Source: Ancylothrix sp036704045 (GTDB lineage: Bacteria; Cyanobacteriota; Cyanobacteriia; Cyanobacteriales; Oscillatoriaceae). Taken from it: 64,000 bases of DNA. The position numbers and the translations under genes were made by a program. This document shows positions 53,672-62,851 of this stretch, piece after piece (positions within the stretch are counted from its first letter, which is position 1; the number at the start of each line of letters is the position of its first letter). Under the pieces are notes generated by a model, which saw nothing but the letters and a program-made list of their open reading frames with translations, searched no databases and had not been told where the DNA came from. Where the stretch lies: contig DATNQM010000019.1 of assembly GCA_036704045.1 (NCBI GenBank), forward strand, positions 1 to 64,000, given 5' to 3'.

Positions 53672-55056
53672 AAAGTGCAACAATGAACAGTCATCACCTG
53701 TTTCGCCGCAGCCGCATTCGTTTAGCCTTTTGGTATGCCTCTGTGATGGGGGTAATTTTGAGTTTGTCTGGGTTAGGTATGTATCGTTCTTTGGTGCAGT
53801 CAAACTGGACAGCGCTAGAGCGAGAAATTGAGTCGATTGCTGGAACATTGCATGATAGTCTCGAACCGATGTTACCTGCTTCAGGCGATACAACGTCTGT
53901 TTTGCAACAGGTTTTTCCTGAACTTTGCCTGGCTGAGCAGCCCTGCAACAGCAATCCAACGCTTATTGAGCGTCACACGATTGGCATTAGTGATCGTAGT
54001 ACCTACTATATTCGTTTGTTTGATCATCGCGGTAAACTCCTTGCCTTTTCCCCGAATCAACCGGCCTCTCTTCCTAACAGTTTAAACAGAGAACTTTGGC
54101 AAACATTTCGCACTGCTGAGGGAATTCGATATCAACAATTCACTACGATTCTGCACAGTGCTAATGCACATCAGCGATTCTATGACCGAAATTTTCATCC
54201 CTCTTGGGGATATTTGCAAGTTGGGCGAACTCTTGCACCGTTTGATGCTGAAAATAAGCGAATTCTGTGGATTCTACTGGTTGGTTTTCCTCTTGCTTTG
54301 TTTGTGGTGGCTCTCTCTAGTTGGTGGCTTTCAGGGTTGGCAATGAAACCAATTTATCAGTCTTACCAGCGACAACAACAATTTACTGCGGATGCTGCTC
54401 ACGAACTGCGTTCTCCTCTTGCTAGTCTTTTGGCAACGGTAGAAGCTGTCTTGCGTTTACCGTTTTCTGATTCTCAAAATATCTATGTGATGTTAAATAC
54501 AGTCGAGCGGCAAGGACGACGTTTAAGTTATTTAGTCAATGATTTGTTATTACTAAGCAATTTGGAACAAAATACGTTTTCACAACAGTTTCAATTATGT
54601 TGTTTAAATGATTTGATTAATGATTTATCAGAGGAGTTTTTAGAACTTGCGTTTGCATCAGACATTAAGTTATTTAATCATGTTCCTGTTGATTTAATTT
54701 ATGTTTTAGGAAATGAGCAGCAGCTATATCGAGCAGTATCTAATTTAATTGCAAATGCAATTCACTACACTCCTTCTGGAGGTTGTGTTGACATTAATTT
54801 ACAAAGCCGTGATCGCTTTGCTGTGATTACGGTTAAAGATACCGGAATTGGGATTGCATCGACAGAGTTATCTCGCATTTTTGAACGTTTTTATCGGGTT
54901 GATGGGGCTCGTTGTCGTAAAACAGGGGGAACGGGATTAGGATTAGCAATTGTTCAAGCAATTATACAAGCTCATCGCGGTACGGTTACTGTGACTAGCG
55001 AGATAGGAAAAGGCAGTCAATTCTCTCTTTTGTTGCTTGAACAAAAGGTTGTCTGA
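53668..55056 (+). CDS. Sensor histidine kinase of the metal-efflux locus (RppB/NrsS-like)
   Basis: The 462-residue membrane kinase has two helices (ASVMGVILSLSGLGMY and ILWILLVGFPLALFVVALSS) that flank a periplasmic sensor region of about 150 residues. This region contains four cysteine or histidine-rich spots (ELCLAEQPC). The cytoplasmic part has phosphoacceptor AAHELRSPLASLL, N box NLIANAIHY, G1 KDTGIGI, F box FERFYR and G2 GGTGLGLAIV. Start options are GTG at 53668, overlapping the regulator stop by four bases, or ATG at 53683. Partner is the adjacent response regulator. Confidence 0.92.
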   Translation: MKSATMNSHHLFRRSRIRLAFWYASVMGVILSLSGLGMYRSLVQSNWTALEREIESIAGTLHDSLEPMLPASGDTTSVLQQVFPELCLAEQPCNSNPTLIERHTIGISDRSTYYIRLFDHRGKLLAFSPNQPASLPNSLNRELWQTFRTAEGIRYQQFTTILHSANAHQRFYDRNFHPSWGYLQVGRTLAPFDAENKRILWILLVGFPLALFVVALSSWWLSGLAMKPIYQSYQRQQQFTADAAHELRSPLASLLATVEAVLRLPFSDSQNIYVMLNTVERQGRRLSYLVNDLLLLSNLEQNTFSQQFQLCCLNDLINDLSEEFLELAFASDIKLFNHVPVDLIYVLGNEQQLYRAVSNLIANAIHYTPSGGCVDINLQSRDRFAVITVKDTGIGIASTELSRIFERFYRVDGARCRKTGGTGLGLAIVQAIIQAHRGTVTVTSEIGKGSQFSLLLLEQKVV

Positions 55057-55420
55057 ACTTACAAAAAGTTAATTTTGTGCAATTTGTTCAAAAAATCTTG
55101 CCTATCAAATTTAAAATAATATCACAATCAGCAAATCTCTGATTTAACCGGCTATTTAAACCGAGTTGGGTTTTAAAAACTCAAGATTAGTGATTGGGTA
55201 AAATTAAGCACTTTTATTCAATCACTAATCAGCAATCACCTTTTTCTTTACTTTTTTTAAATTTTAAAAAATTTTCAAGCAGTCTCTTGACAAAAATGGA
55301 AAAATACCCATTCAACTCAAAACCAAAAATCTAGGTATCGATTTGTGCAGCAAAAAGCCTTAAACTAAAGGGTGCAATTTTTGTAGTTAATTTAACAGGC
55401 TAGATGCCTGTAGTAGACCT
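55057..55420. other. Intergenic region with a palindromic repeat
   Basis: About 360 AT-rich bases between the sensor kinase and tpiA. It holds a perfect 12-base inverted repeat at 55185-55230, listed separately. No open frame of note. Confidence 0.5.
55185..55230. repeat. Perfect 12-base inverted repeat
   Basis: GATTAGTGATTG (55185-55196) and CAATCACTAATC (55219-55230) are exact complements around a 22-base AT-rich loop. No T tract follows. Similar GTGATTAGT phrases occur at 39757, so this may belong to the same loose family of spacer palindromes. The last 200 bases before tpiA make a regulatory role possible. Confidence 0.6.
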
Positions 55421-56146
55421 GTGAGGAAAATCGTTTTAGCCGGCAATTGGAAAATGTACAAAACCCAGGCAGAAACACGGTCGTTTTTGCAAGGGTTTTT
55501 ACCCCTAATCAATGACACCCCAGAGAATCGAGAAATTGTTCTCTGTGCTCCTTTTACAGACCTAAGCACTCTTAATGCGAGTATGCACGGTTCTCGGATT
55601 ATGCTGGGTGCCCAAAATGTCCACTGGGAGGATGCTGGGGCTTTTACTGGGGAAATTTCTGGCCCTATGTTGCTAGAAATGGGGGTGCGTTATGTTGTGA
55701 TTGGTCATAGTGAACGCCGGCAATATTTTGGGGAAACTGACGAAACTGTAAATAAGCGCCTCAAAGCGGCTCAAAAACACGGGCTTACTCCTATTTTGTG
55801 TGTTGGTGAAACGAAACAACAACGGGATAATGGTGAAACGGAAGCGCATATTTTTAGTCAGTTAGAAAAAGATTTAGTAGACGTAAATCAACAAAATCTT
55901 GTTATTGCTTATGAGCCAATTTGGGCTATTGGCACCGGCGAAACTTGCGAGTCTAAAGAGGCTAATCGGGTGATTGGTTTAATTCGCAGTAAACTGAGCA
56001 ATTCTAATGTCACAATTCAATACGGTGGCTCGGTTAAACCAGATAACATTGATGAAATTATGGCTCAGCCAGAAATTGATGGGGTTTTGGTTGGGGGTGC
56101 GAGTTTAGAACCGGCCAGTTTTGGACGAATTGTTAACTATAAGTAG
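55421..56146 (+). CDS. tpiA: Triosephosphate isomerase
   Basis: Interconverts dihydroxyacetone phosphate and glyceraldehyde 3-phosphate in the Calvin cycle and glycolysis. The 241-residue TIM barrel has the catalytic Lys in GNWKMYKT, His in IGHSERRQ and Glu in AYEPIWAIGTG. The phosphate-binding loop YGGSVKPDN and VGGASLEPASF are intact. The start is a GTG at 55421 giving MRKIVLAGNWKM, which aligns exactly with family N-termini. folP follows after ten bases, an arrangement found in other cyanobacteria. Confidence 0.97.
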   Translation: MRKIVLAGNWKMYKTQAETRSFLQGFLPLINDTPENREIVLCAPFTDLSTLNASMHGSRIMLGAQNVHWEDAGAFTGEISGPMLLEMGVRYVVIGHSERRQYFGETDETVNKRLKAAQKHGLTPILCVGETKQQRDNGETEAHIFSQLEKDLVDVNQQNLVIAYEPIWAIGTGETCESKEANRVIGLIRSKLSNSNVTIQYGGSVKPDNIDEIMAQPEIDGVLVGGASLEPASFGRIVNYK

Positions 56147-56156
56147 GTAAAAAACT

Positions 56157-57014
56157 ATGGGTGAGACAGAGGACACAAAAAAATTACGAGTTCGCAACAG
56201 TGTTTTTAATTGGGGCGAACAAACTTATATTATGGGTGTCCTCAATGTCACGCCTGATAGTTTTAGTGATGGCGGAGATTTTGATTGTTTAGAAAGGGCA
56301 ATTGAAGGGGCTCAAAAACTTGTTACTGCTGGTGTTGATATCCTTGATATTGGGGGTCAATCTACTCGTCCGGGGGCGGAAGAAGTTTCGGTTGTTGAAG
56401 AAATTAATCGTGTTTTGCCGGTGATAAAAGCTTTGCGAAAAGCCGGTTTTGATGTGCCTATTTCGGTGGATACAACACGCTCAGAAGTTGCTAGGGCTGC
56501 GATTGAGTGTGGTGCGGATATTGTTAATGATATTTCGGGGGCGACTTTTGATGAAAAAATGTTGTCAACGGTTGCCGGTTTAGATGTTCCTATTGTGTTA
56601 ATGCACATTCGGGGAACTCCCCAAACAATGCAAAAATTAACTGAATATAAAGATTTAGTTGGGGAAATTTACGAGTTTTTCTCACAAAGAATTGAGGCGG
56701 CTGTTGGGGCCGGTGTTTCTCGTTCTAATATTATTTTAGATCCGGGTATTGGCTTTGCTAAAACTTATGAACAAAACTTAGAGTTAATTCGCAAACTTGG
56801 TGATTTTTCCGGGTTGGGTTGTCCTCTTTTAGTTGGCCCTTCTCGCAAAAGTTTTATCGGTCATATTTTAAATAAACCAATTCCTAAAGATCGGGTTTGG
56901 GGTACTTCTGCTGTCTGTAGTGCGGCGGTTAGTTTTGGTGTGGATATTTTGCGAGTTCATGATGTTGCTGAAATGCGAGATGTGGTAAGGGTTGCTGATG
57001 CTATATTTCGCTAA
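56157..57014 (+). CDS. folP: Dihydropteroate synthase
   Basis: Joins p-aminobenzoate to hydroxymethyl-dihydropterin diphosphate in folate synthesis. The 285-residue TIM barrel carries both signature motifs, GVLNVTPDSFSDGGDF and DILDIGGQSTRPGAEEV. It also has NDISGATFDE, IVLMHIRGTPQTMQ, LDPGIGFAKT and the closing LVGPSRKSFIG. Cofactor and sulfonamide-site residues look normal. It lies ten bases after tpiA on the same strand and is surely co-transcribed. Confidence 0.97.
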   Translation: MGETEDTKKLRVRNSVFNWGEQTYIMGVLNVTPDSFSDGGDFDCLERAIEGAQKLVTAGVDILDIGGQSTRPGAEEVSVVEEINRVLPVIKALRKAGFDVPISVDTTRSEVARAAIECGADIVNDISGATFDEKMLSTVAGLDVPIVLMHIRGTPQTMQKLTEYKDLVGEIYEFFSQRIEAAVGAGVSRSNIILDPGIGFAKTYEQNLELIRKLGDFSGLGCPLLVGPSRKSFIGHILNKPIPKDRVWGTSAVCSAAVSFGVDILRVHDVAEMRDVVRVADAIFR

Positions 57015-57055
57015 TTTGTGATTTATAAAAGGCAGTGTTTAATCAAAATAAATGA

Positions 57056-57949
57056 TTAGTTGGAAGTGCCTTTTGTGTTTGTGTTGGGTTTATTTGTTGT
57101 GTTGCTATTTGGAGGTGCCGGTGGCTGTGCGGCTACTGTTCCATCCATACCGCCATTTTGTAGCAATTCTCCAAAGGTTTTCCCCATAGGTTCAGGACTC
57201 ATATAAACTATTTTTGTATTGGGACTTTCGCTTAATCTTTCACTTGCATCTACATATCTTTGGGCTACTAAATATTGCAAAACTTCCCGACTACTAGGAT
57301 GGGTTCGCAGGGCGTCGGCTAGTTTTTTCATTGCTTCTACTGTTCCTTCTGCTTCTAAAATTGCTGCTCTTTTTCGGCTTTCAGCGGCTTTTTCCATTTC
57401 TAAAGCTTCTAAAACCATTGCTGCCGGTTTGATGTCTTTTACTTCTACTCTCATGACTTTTACTCCCCAGCGTTCGGTTTCATCGTCGAGTTTTTTTAAG
57501 AGTTTTTTATTAATATCTTCTCTGGAAGAAAAGGTAGTTTCTAATTCCATTTGACCAATTTGTGAGCGCATGGTTGTAACAACTAAGTTAATTAATGCTT
57601 CTTCAATGTTTTCGACTTTATAATAAGCTAACTGTAGTTCGATAACTCGCCAATAAACAACTGCATCTACTGTTAAAGAAACATTGTCTTTAGTAATAGC
57701 TTGATGAGGAGCAATATCTAATACTCGTTCGCTAAGAGTATCCTCTAATACTACGCGATCAATAAGGGGATTAACGAAGTTGAGACCGGCATTCAATTTG
57801 GTATGAAATTTACCTAATCTTTCTACAAGTGCTTGATTTTCTTCGCTTACTATTTTGATCGAGCGCACGCCTAAACCAAAGGCAATACCAAGAATCGGGA
57901 TAAAAATTGCAACTATTGTTTCCATACATAATACCTTCAGACTCGGCAC
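57056..57949 (-). CDS. SPFH/band-7 (stomatin or QmcA-like) membrane protein
   Basis: The 297-residue protein has an N-terminal hydrophobic anchor (IVAIFIPILGIAFGLGV) and an SPFH domain (ALVERLGKFHTKLNAGLNFVNPL; SLTVDAVVYWRV). A coiled-coil region follows (LEALEMEKAAESRKRAAILEAEGTVEAM, abbreviated here) with a Pro/Asn/Thr-rich tail. This is the QmcA/stomatin build, forming membrane microdomain scaffolds. The eight residues before METIVAIFIP are atypical, so the ATG at 57925 is the more likely start. No NfeD gene is adjacent. Confidence 0.9.
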   Translation of the reverse strand: MPSLKVLCMETIVAIFIPILGIAFGLGVRSIKIVSEENQALVERLGKFHTKLNAGLNFVNPLIDRVVLEDTLSERVLDIAPHQAITKDNVSLTVDAVVYWRVIELQLAYYKVENIEEALINLVVTTMRSQIGQMELETTFSSREDINKKLLKKLDDETERWGVKVMRVEVKDIKPAAMVLEALEMEKAAESRKRAAILEAEGTVEAMKKLADALRTHPSSREVLQYLVAQRYVDASERLSESPNTKIVYMSPEPMGKTFGELLQNGGMDGTVAAQPPAPPNSNTTNKPNTNTKGTSN

Positions 57950-58457
57950 AAGTTACTTAAAGTGTAGCAATCAAGCTTATTTTATGCCAAAGTTGTAGGC
58001 TAAAAGCATAGGTTTAATAGTTTGTAAGTTTTAGATCGGAGGGGTTAACTCTTTAAAAATTTACTAATTAGAAGCATTTAATTATTTGTAGGATGCTTCG
58101 AGCGTAAGCGCAACCCATCAAAGCCTCTATTGTGTTGGGTTTCGTTCCTCCACCCAACCTACATTACCTAGAAATTAATTAAGTTGACTTACTTAATTAG
58201 TTTGTTGTAAGGCTTTGGTTTTTTGATTTTAAAAATATCTTAATTAATAAGTTACTTTAAAATTTTATGCACAAATAGGATTTGGTTTTCATTAACTTAT
58301 CCCATTTTTTCCTCTGTCTTGAGAAATATTCATGATTATTGATAAAGGTTTAAATCCATAAAATCCAAATCTGTCTTATGGAAGATTCAACTATTAAAAA
58401 ATAACCATTAAATGAAGAAAGTATAAAAGACAACCAACGCAAAATAGGAGTTAATTT
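57950..58457. other. Divergent intergenic region with one dispersed repeat
   Basis: About 500 bases between the SPFH gene (minus) and the carotenoid protein gene (plus). Contains the repeat at 58088-58162; the remainder is AT-rich without open frames. The promoter of the carotenoid protein must lie in the last 200 bases, but no motif stands out. Confidence 0.5.
58088..58162. repeat. GTAGG...CCTAC dispersed palindromic element
   Basis: The left arm GTAGGATGCTTCGAGCG and right arm (read on the minus strand) GTAGGTTGGGTGGAGG enclose AAGCGCAACCCA and GTTGGGTTTCG. This is the widespread short element of the form GTAGGXTGC...CCTAC found in many bacterial spacers. A related arm, GTAGGTTGGGCAAAAGCCC, is at 32500. 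Confidence 0.6.
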
Positions 58458-58988
58458 ATGCAGGGTTCTCAAAGCCTCAGAGCGGCTCAAGTTTTCACCG
58501 GCAACGCTCAACAAATTGTCCAAAATTTCTCTACCCTCAGCACCGATGATAAGCTGGCTTTGCTGTATTATATCTATGAAAAAATGGGAGATTCTATTAC
58601 CCCAGCCGCACCCACCGCAGCACAACCAGAAATAGCCCCCATTTTGCTAGGAGATTTTTACAATTTATCAGACGAGCAACAATTAAATGTCATGCGGGCT
58701 ATCGTCAACCGCGAAGATACAGAATACTCTCGCGCCTATGGTGCATTAACTGCAAATAATCAGTTAGTAGTTTGGTATGCTTGGGCTCAAGGCATGGGCG
58801 ATACCGTTGTAGATATTCCTGCAAATTATCAAGCTTCTGAAGCAATTAATAACCTTTTAGGTCAAATTGAAGGCTTAGAATTTCAAGATCAAATTTCAAT
58901 TTTCCGTCAAGTTGCTGAAGGTATGGGTTATACCGAAGTTGTGCAAAAAACAACTCTTGCAGAAACCGGCGTCACCCCAAGTTTATAA
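58458..58988 (+). CDS. Helical carotenoid protein (OCP N-terminal-domain homologue)
   Basis: The 176-residue protein is the all-helical, carotenoid-binding half of the orange carotenoid protein without the NTF2-like C-terminal domain. Diagnostic blocks are STLSTDDKLALLYYIYEKMG, LLGDFYNLSDEQQLNVMRAI and VVWYAWAQGMGDTVVDIP with tyrosine/tryptophan residues around the pigment. Such helical carotenoid proteins quench singlet oxygen or, in some paralogues, phycobilisome fluorescence. Which paralogue group (HCP1-9) applies cannot be assigned here. No OCP, FRP or C-terminal-domain homologue is in the window. It ends at a strong terminator. Confidence 0.93.
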   Translation: MQGSQSLRAAQVFTGNAQQIVQNFSTLSTDDKLALLYYIYEKMGDSITPAAPTAAQPEIAPILLGDFYNLSDEQQLNVMRAIVNREDTEYSRAYGALTANNQLVVWYAWAQGMGDTVVDIPANYQASEAINNLLGQIEGLEFQDQISIFRQVAEGMGYTEVVQKTTLAETGVTPSL

Positions 58989-59000
58989 CTTTTCATTAAA

Positions 59001-59023
59001 AAAAGTCCCCCTGGGGGACTTTT
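59001..59023. terminator. Bidirectional terminator
   Basis: AAAAGTCCCC and GGGGACTTTT form a perfect ten-base stem with a three-base loop, A-rich before and T-rich after. Lies 12 bases after the carotenoid protein stop and 37 bases from the end of the convergent DUF1400 gene. Confidence 0.88.
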
Positions 59024-59059
59024 AACTACAGGTTTTAACAATTATTTACAAACAATTAT

Positions 59060-59617
59060 CTATTCTTGATTAAGGTTTAAATCTGGTAAATTAATTTTAG
59101 AAATTACTGTTACCAAAGCACTCGCATCAAGAGTAATACTTTCCATTGGCAAAGCCCGTAAAACACTAGGAACACTAACTTGATTAACCATTTCCGCAGC
59201 TAGTAATACGGCACTTTGCAACTGTTCTAAACTGGTTCCTGGTAATGCAAGTTTAACAGCTTGTTCAATGCGTTCTCCAGATGGAGAATTAAATAATTCT
59301 TGCAGTTTTTTATCTGCTTCTTCCCGGTTCACTTCTAAACGTTCTGATAAAGCGCTTTTCACGTCTGGTGTTAATAGATAAGCAAAAGGTTTAAGGCTTT
59401 CAGAAACTTCGCCACTTTCTGCATAACGTTCTATATCTTCCACCGGCACTTGATGTTGAAAAGGCCCTAATTTGACTATTAAAATATCGGCTGCAAAAGC
59501 CGGCATTCCAAAACCAAAAATACTACCTCCAGCAACCATTCCCATCAATAGGGTTTTTAAAAACCAGGAGTGAGTTTGTTTTGAAAATTTGCAACTCAAC
59601 CAACTAAGCTTTTTCAT
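59060..59617 (-). CDS. DUF1400 (alpha/beta-hydrolase-associated) secreted protein
   Basis: The 185-residue product has a signal peptide (LKTLLMGMVAGGSIFGFGMPAFA, cleaved near AADI). The DUF1400 helical domain follows (ILIVKLGPFQHQVPVEDIERYA; LTPDVKSALSERL; IEQAVKLALPG). In cyanobacteria this domain usually precedes an alpha/beta-hydrolase of the lipase class or stands alone, as here. No catalytic residues are present. Function is unknown; the protein is predicted to be periplasmic or lumenal. Confidence 0.85.
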   Translation of the reverse strand: MKKLSWLSCKFSKQTHSWFLKTLLMGMVAGGSIFGFGMPAFAADILIVKLGPFQHQVPVEDIERYAESGEVSESLKPFAYLLTPDVKSALSERLEVNREEADKKLQELFNSPSGERIEQAVKLALPGTSLEQLQSAVLLAAEMVNQVSVPSVLRALPMESITLDASALVTVISKINLPDLNLNQE

Positions 59618-59766
59618 AAATTTTAAATTCTCGTCTTTTTGACTTCTAAGTTATTTTATCGAATTTAGCAGAGACCTATTTGTTCCTCAAGTATGGTATT
59701 AAATAAGAACTATGGCGGAATTTTGCTAATTCCCTCTTCTTTATTCACCTCTCCCCCCATAACATT

Positions 59767-60273
59767 ATGCCGGCCGGTTTACCGATTGGATTTCCTTTAC
59801 CTACAGAACATAACATTATTGAATTAAAATTTTATCCCGAATATCGCGCTGTCACTTATACCCACACCGGCCAGCCGCAATATGCAACCCAAGCTGCTTT
59901 TGACTCACTCTACCAGCATATTAGCAGCAATCAAATTGCCATGACCACACCAGTTGAAGCGCGTTACCTAGAAGAAGAAACAACTGTTGAAGTGTCTTTT
60001 CTTTACCCTAATTCTAACATTAATCCCCACCAAATAAACCCCAATGTAAAAGTTACAGACTATCCAGCCATGACTGTAATTAGTGCCGGTATTCAAGGCG
60101 CTTACACTTGGGAAAACTATCAAAACTATCTTCAAAAATTGCAAAACTGGTTAGCAGAAAATCCTCAATACCAAATAGCCGGTCCTCCACGTCGGCTACT
60201 TTACAATTCTCCCATGACACCAGAACAAATGAAACGAAGTGAGGTACAAATACCTGTGCGCTTAGTTCAATAA
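59767..60273 (+). CDS. SOUL/HBP heme-binding family protein
   Basis: The 168-residue protein has the SOUL fold signature: YPEYRAVTYTHTGQPQY, AMTTPVEARYLEE, then VTDYPAMTVISAGIQGAYTW and PPRRLLYNSPMTP near the end. Family members bind tetrapyrroles or have chaperone-like roles. The histidines used for heme in animal SOUL are not clearly conserved, so heme binding is uncertain. No signal peptide. Alone, convergent with def. Confidence 0.85.
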   Translation: MPAGLPIGFPLPTEHNIIELKFYPEYRAVTYTHTGQPQYATQAAFDSLYQHISSNQIAMTTPVEARYLEEETTVEVSFLYPNSNINPHQINPNVKVTDYPAMTVISAGIQGAYTWENYQNYLQKLQNWLAENPQYQIAGPPRRLLYNSPMTPEQMKRSEVQIPVRLVQ

Positions 60274-60308
60274 AAACTCCTACTCAGCCATACCAAATAG
60301 ACAAAAGA

Positions 60309-60326
60309 TTGGGCTTTTAAACCCAA
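60309..60326. terminator. Weak convergent hairpin
   Basis: TTGGG and CCCAA flank CTTTTAAA between the converging SOUL and def genes, followed by CCTTTT. The stem is short, so its function as terminator is uncertain. Confidence 0.35.
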
Positions 60327-60341
60327 CCTTTTAAAGAAAAT

Positions 60342-60905
60342 TTAACTCATAATTTTAACATCGCGGTGAGAAAAACCATGCTTGCGTAATTCTTCAGTTA
60401 AAGCAAGTTGATTTTCCACACGATCCACAAATAACACACCATTAAGGTGATCCATTTCATGTTGAATAGCGCGAGATAATAAACCCGTTGCTTTTAAACT
60501 TTGAGGCCGTCCCAACTCATCTTTATACGACACCTCAATAACTTCGGGACGAACCACATCCATATAAACTCCTGGTACACTCAAACAGCCTTCTTGATAA
60601 GAACACAACTGCTTGCTAATTTGTTTAATAGTCGGATTAATCAAAATTAGAGGCCGGTTTGCCGCATTTTCAGGATCGCAGTCTATAACAATTAATTGTT
60701 TATGAATACCAACTTGTGGTGCCGCCAAACCAATACCATCAGCACTATACATCGTTTGTAACATTTCTCGAACCAACAGCCGAGTTTCCGCATCAACCTT
60801 AGCGATGCGCTTGGCATTCATTCGCAAAACCCGATCCCCAATATGATGAATTTCCAAGGGGGGATTGTCTAATTTTTTCTTCTCAACTAATACGTCAGCA
60901 CTCAT
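60342..60905 (-). CDS. def: Peptide deformylase
   Basis: Removes the formyl group from the N-terminal methionine of new proteins. The 187-residue metalloenzyme has the three motifs of the family: GIGLAAPQVG, EGCLSVPG with the metal-ligand Cys, and QHEMDHLNGVLFVDR with the two His ligands and the catalytic Glu. The spacing and length are of the normal bacterial type. Single gene. Confidence 0.97.
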   Translation of the reverse strand: MSADVLVEKKKLDNPPLEIHHIGDRVLRMNAKRIAKVDAETRLLVREMLQTMYSADGIGLAAPQVGIHKQLIVIDCDPENAANRPLILINPTIKQISKQLCSYQEGCLSVPGVYMDVVRPEVIEVSYKDELGRPQSLKATGLLSRAIQHEMDHLNGVLFVDRVENQLALTEELRKHGFSHRDVKIMS

Positions 60906-60993
60906 GAGTTATTCTTTTTCGCGTTTGACCTTTACTTATATTGTGACATTTTGTTAACCTGGGCGCTACTACCTTTAGGTTCTTTCTGAAATT

Positions 60994-61875
60994 TTACTCA
61001 TCCTTCCACCGGCGCGTCCCAAAAAACTGACAAGAATAAGCTGCTATTTTTGCTGCCGACTTCAACGCCTCGGTAAAACCTTCCTCTAAAATATAATAAC
61101 AAAAAGCACCATGAAAAATATCTCCTGCACCCAGGGTATCAACCACAACATTAATAGCAGGTATTTCTACCTCACCTCTACCCTTTGCTGTTTGATACAA
61201 AATTGATTTTTCTCCCCGCGTCACAGCAATATTTAAAATTCCTATATCAGCCAAATAATCAAACACATCCTCGCTTGTTTTACACCCAGGAGGATAAAAT
61301 TTTTCCGAACAAACAGCATAACTAACGAACGGTAATAACTTTTCTAAACCGACTTTCCAACTACCCCCATCCAACACCACCGGCACATTTTTATTTTTCG
61401 CCAACCTTGCCAGTTTTTCTCCTACCGGCAATTGATGACCATCCACTAAAATAATATCAACATTCTCTAAAATATCTGGCAAAATATTTAACTCGCTTGC
61501 TTGAGATTTCGTAGCATTAATTGAAATAACAGCCCTTTCGCCGGTAGATTGAGTCACAATAATAGAAGAAACCGGCGGACTTTCTAATCGTTCAGCATCT
61601 AAATCACTTAACTCTACACTGCACTTTTCTAAATCTTCTAAAATCAAGTTTGTAATAGGATTTTTCCCCACCCCTCCCAGCAAAATTGCCTTATTTCCTA
61701 ACTGCGAAAAAGTAACCGCTGCATTAGTTGCCGGCCCCCCGGCTGCCACCATTGAATCAACAGCCACAACTTTCTCATTTTGCCCAGGAAATTTACTTGT
61801 TAAATAAATAAAATCCAGCGTTACCAAACCCGAAAAAATACCTTTTTTCACCATTCTAAAGTAGGCATTGCCCAC
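60994..61875 (-). CDS. PfkB-family carbohydrate kinase
   Basis: The 293-residue kinase has the ribokinase fold. An N-terminal substrate region (SGLVTLDFIYLTSKFPGQNE, GGPATNAAVTFSQLG) is followed by the ATP/anion-hole motif DTLGAGDIFHGAFCYY, with the catalytic Asp in GAGD. The substrate (fructose phosphate, ribose, adenosine, ketohexose) cannot be read from sequence; the start GLVTLDFIY resembles ketohexokinase-like members. The ATG seven codons in (MVKKGIFSG) gives the more usual N-terminus. Single gene, divergent from rsmI. Confidence 0.88.
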   Translation of the reverse strand: MGNAYFRMVKKGIFSGLVTLDFIYLTSKFPGQNEKVVAVDSMVAAGGPATNAAVTFSQLGNKAILLGGVGKNPITNLILEDLEKCSVELSDLDAERLESPPVSSIIVTQSTGERAVISINATKSQASELNILPDILENVDIILVDGHQLPVGEKLARLAKNKNVPVVLDGGSWKVGLEKLLPFVSYAVCSEKFYPPGCKTSEDVFDYLADIGILNIAVTRGEKSILYQTAKGRGEVEIPAINVVVDTLGAGDIFHGAFCYYILEEGFTEALKSAAKIAAYSCQFFGTRRWKDE

Positions 61876-61987
61876 CCACTAACTTTTAGTTAAATAACAT
61901 ATTTCTTGGTTTTTAACAAGTATTATTTTAAGGATTTTAGTATTTTTATGCTATAATTTAACAACCCCAAAAATTTACACTTTTCCC

Positions 61988-62836
61988 ATGAACCAAAACC
62001 CTTTAAAAACTCATACACTTTATATTGTTGGAACTCCTATCGGCAATTTAGAAGACATGACTTTTCGGGCTGTCCGAATCTTACAAAATGTTGATTTAAT
62101 TGCTGCTGAAGATACCAGACACACGGGCAAACTTTTACAACATTTTCAAATCACCACACCCCAAATTAGCTATCACGAACATAACCGCCATGAACGCATT
62201 CCAGAATTGTTAGAAATCCTCCAAAAAGGCAAAACCATTGCCCTTGTTACAGATGCAGGAATGCCCGCTATTTCTGACCCTGGTTATGAACTTGTGAAAG
62301 CTTGTATTGAAGCCGAACTTAATGTTATTCCCATTCCCGGTTCCACTGCTGCCATTACTGCCTTATGTGCTTCAGGATTAGCAGCAGATCGTTTTATTTT
62401 TGAAGGATTTTTACCAACCAAAACAAAAGACAGGCAAACACGTCTTCAAGTTTTAAAAACCGAATCACGGACTATAATATTATACGAAGCACCCCACCGC
62501 TTACAACAAACCTTACAAGATTTAACAACGGTTTTAGAACCAACCCGACAAATTGTTTTAGCCAGAGAATTAACAAAAATTTATGAGGAATTTTGGCGGG
62601 GAACCATTGCCCAAGCCCTTACTTATTATGAAACAGAAACCAACCCCAAAGGTGAGTACACAGTAGTAATTTCGGGATTGCCAGAACAAGATTTAATTTT
62701 ATCCGAAGATACAATAAAATTAGAACTCCAAACTTTGCTCAATCAAGGAATGTCACGGTCTCAAGCAAGCAAATATTTATCCGAACAAATAAACCTACCA
62801 AAACGACAAATTTATCAACTAGCATTAACTTTGTAG
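61988..62836 (+). CDS. rsmI: 16S rRNA (cytidine(1402)-2'-O)-methyltransferase
   Basis: Methylates the ribose of C1402 in 16S rRNA using S-adenosylmethionine and so tunes decoding. The 282-residue protein shows TLYIVGTPIGNLEDMTFRA, AAEDTRHTGKLL, ALVTDAGMPAISDPGYELV and IPIPGSTAAITAL, all characteristic of the tetrapyrrole-methylase fold of RsmI. The C-terminal helix-turn-helix-like tail (SRSQASKYLSEQINLPKRQIY) is normal. It is followed after 15 bases by a lipoprotein gene on the same strand. Confidence 0.96.
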   Translation: MNQNPLKTHTLYIVGTPIGNLEDMTFRAVRILQNVDLIAAEDTRHTGKLLQHFQITTPQISYHEHNRHERIPELLEILQKGKTIALVTDAGMPAISDPGYELVKACIEAELNVIPIPGSTAAITALCASGLAADRFIFEGFLPTKTKDRQTRLQVLKTESRTIILYEAPHRLQQTLQDLTTVLEPTRQIVLARELTKIYEEFWRGTIAQALTYYETETNPKGEYTVVISGLPEQDLILSEDTIKLELQTLLNQGMSRSQASKYLSEQINLPKRQIYQLALTL

Positions 62837-62851
62837 AGTACAATAAAAACC

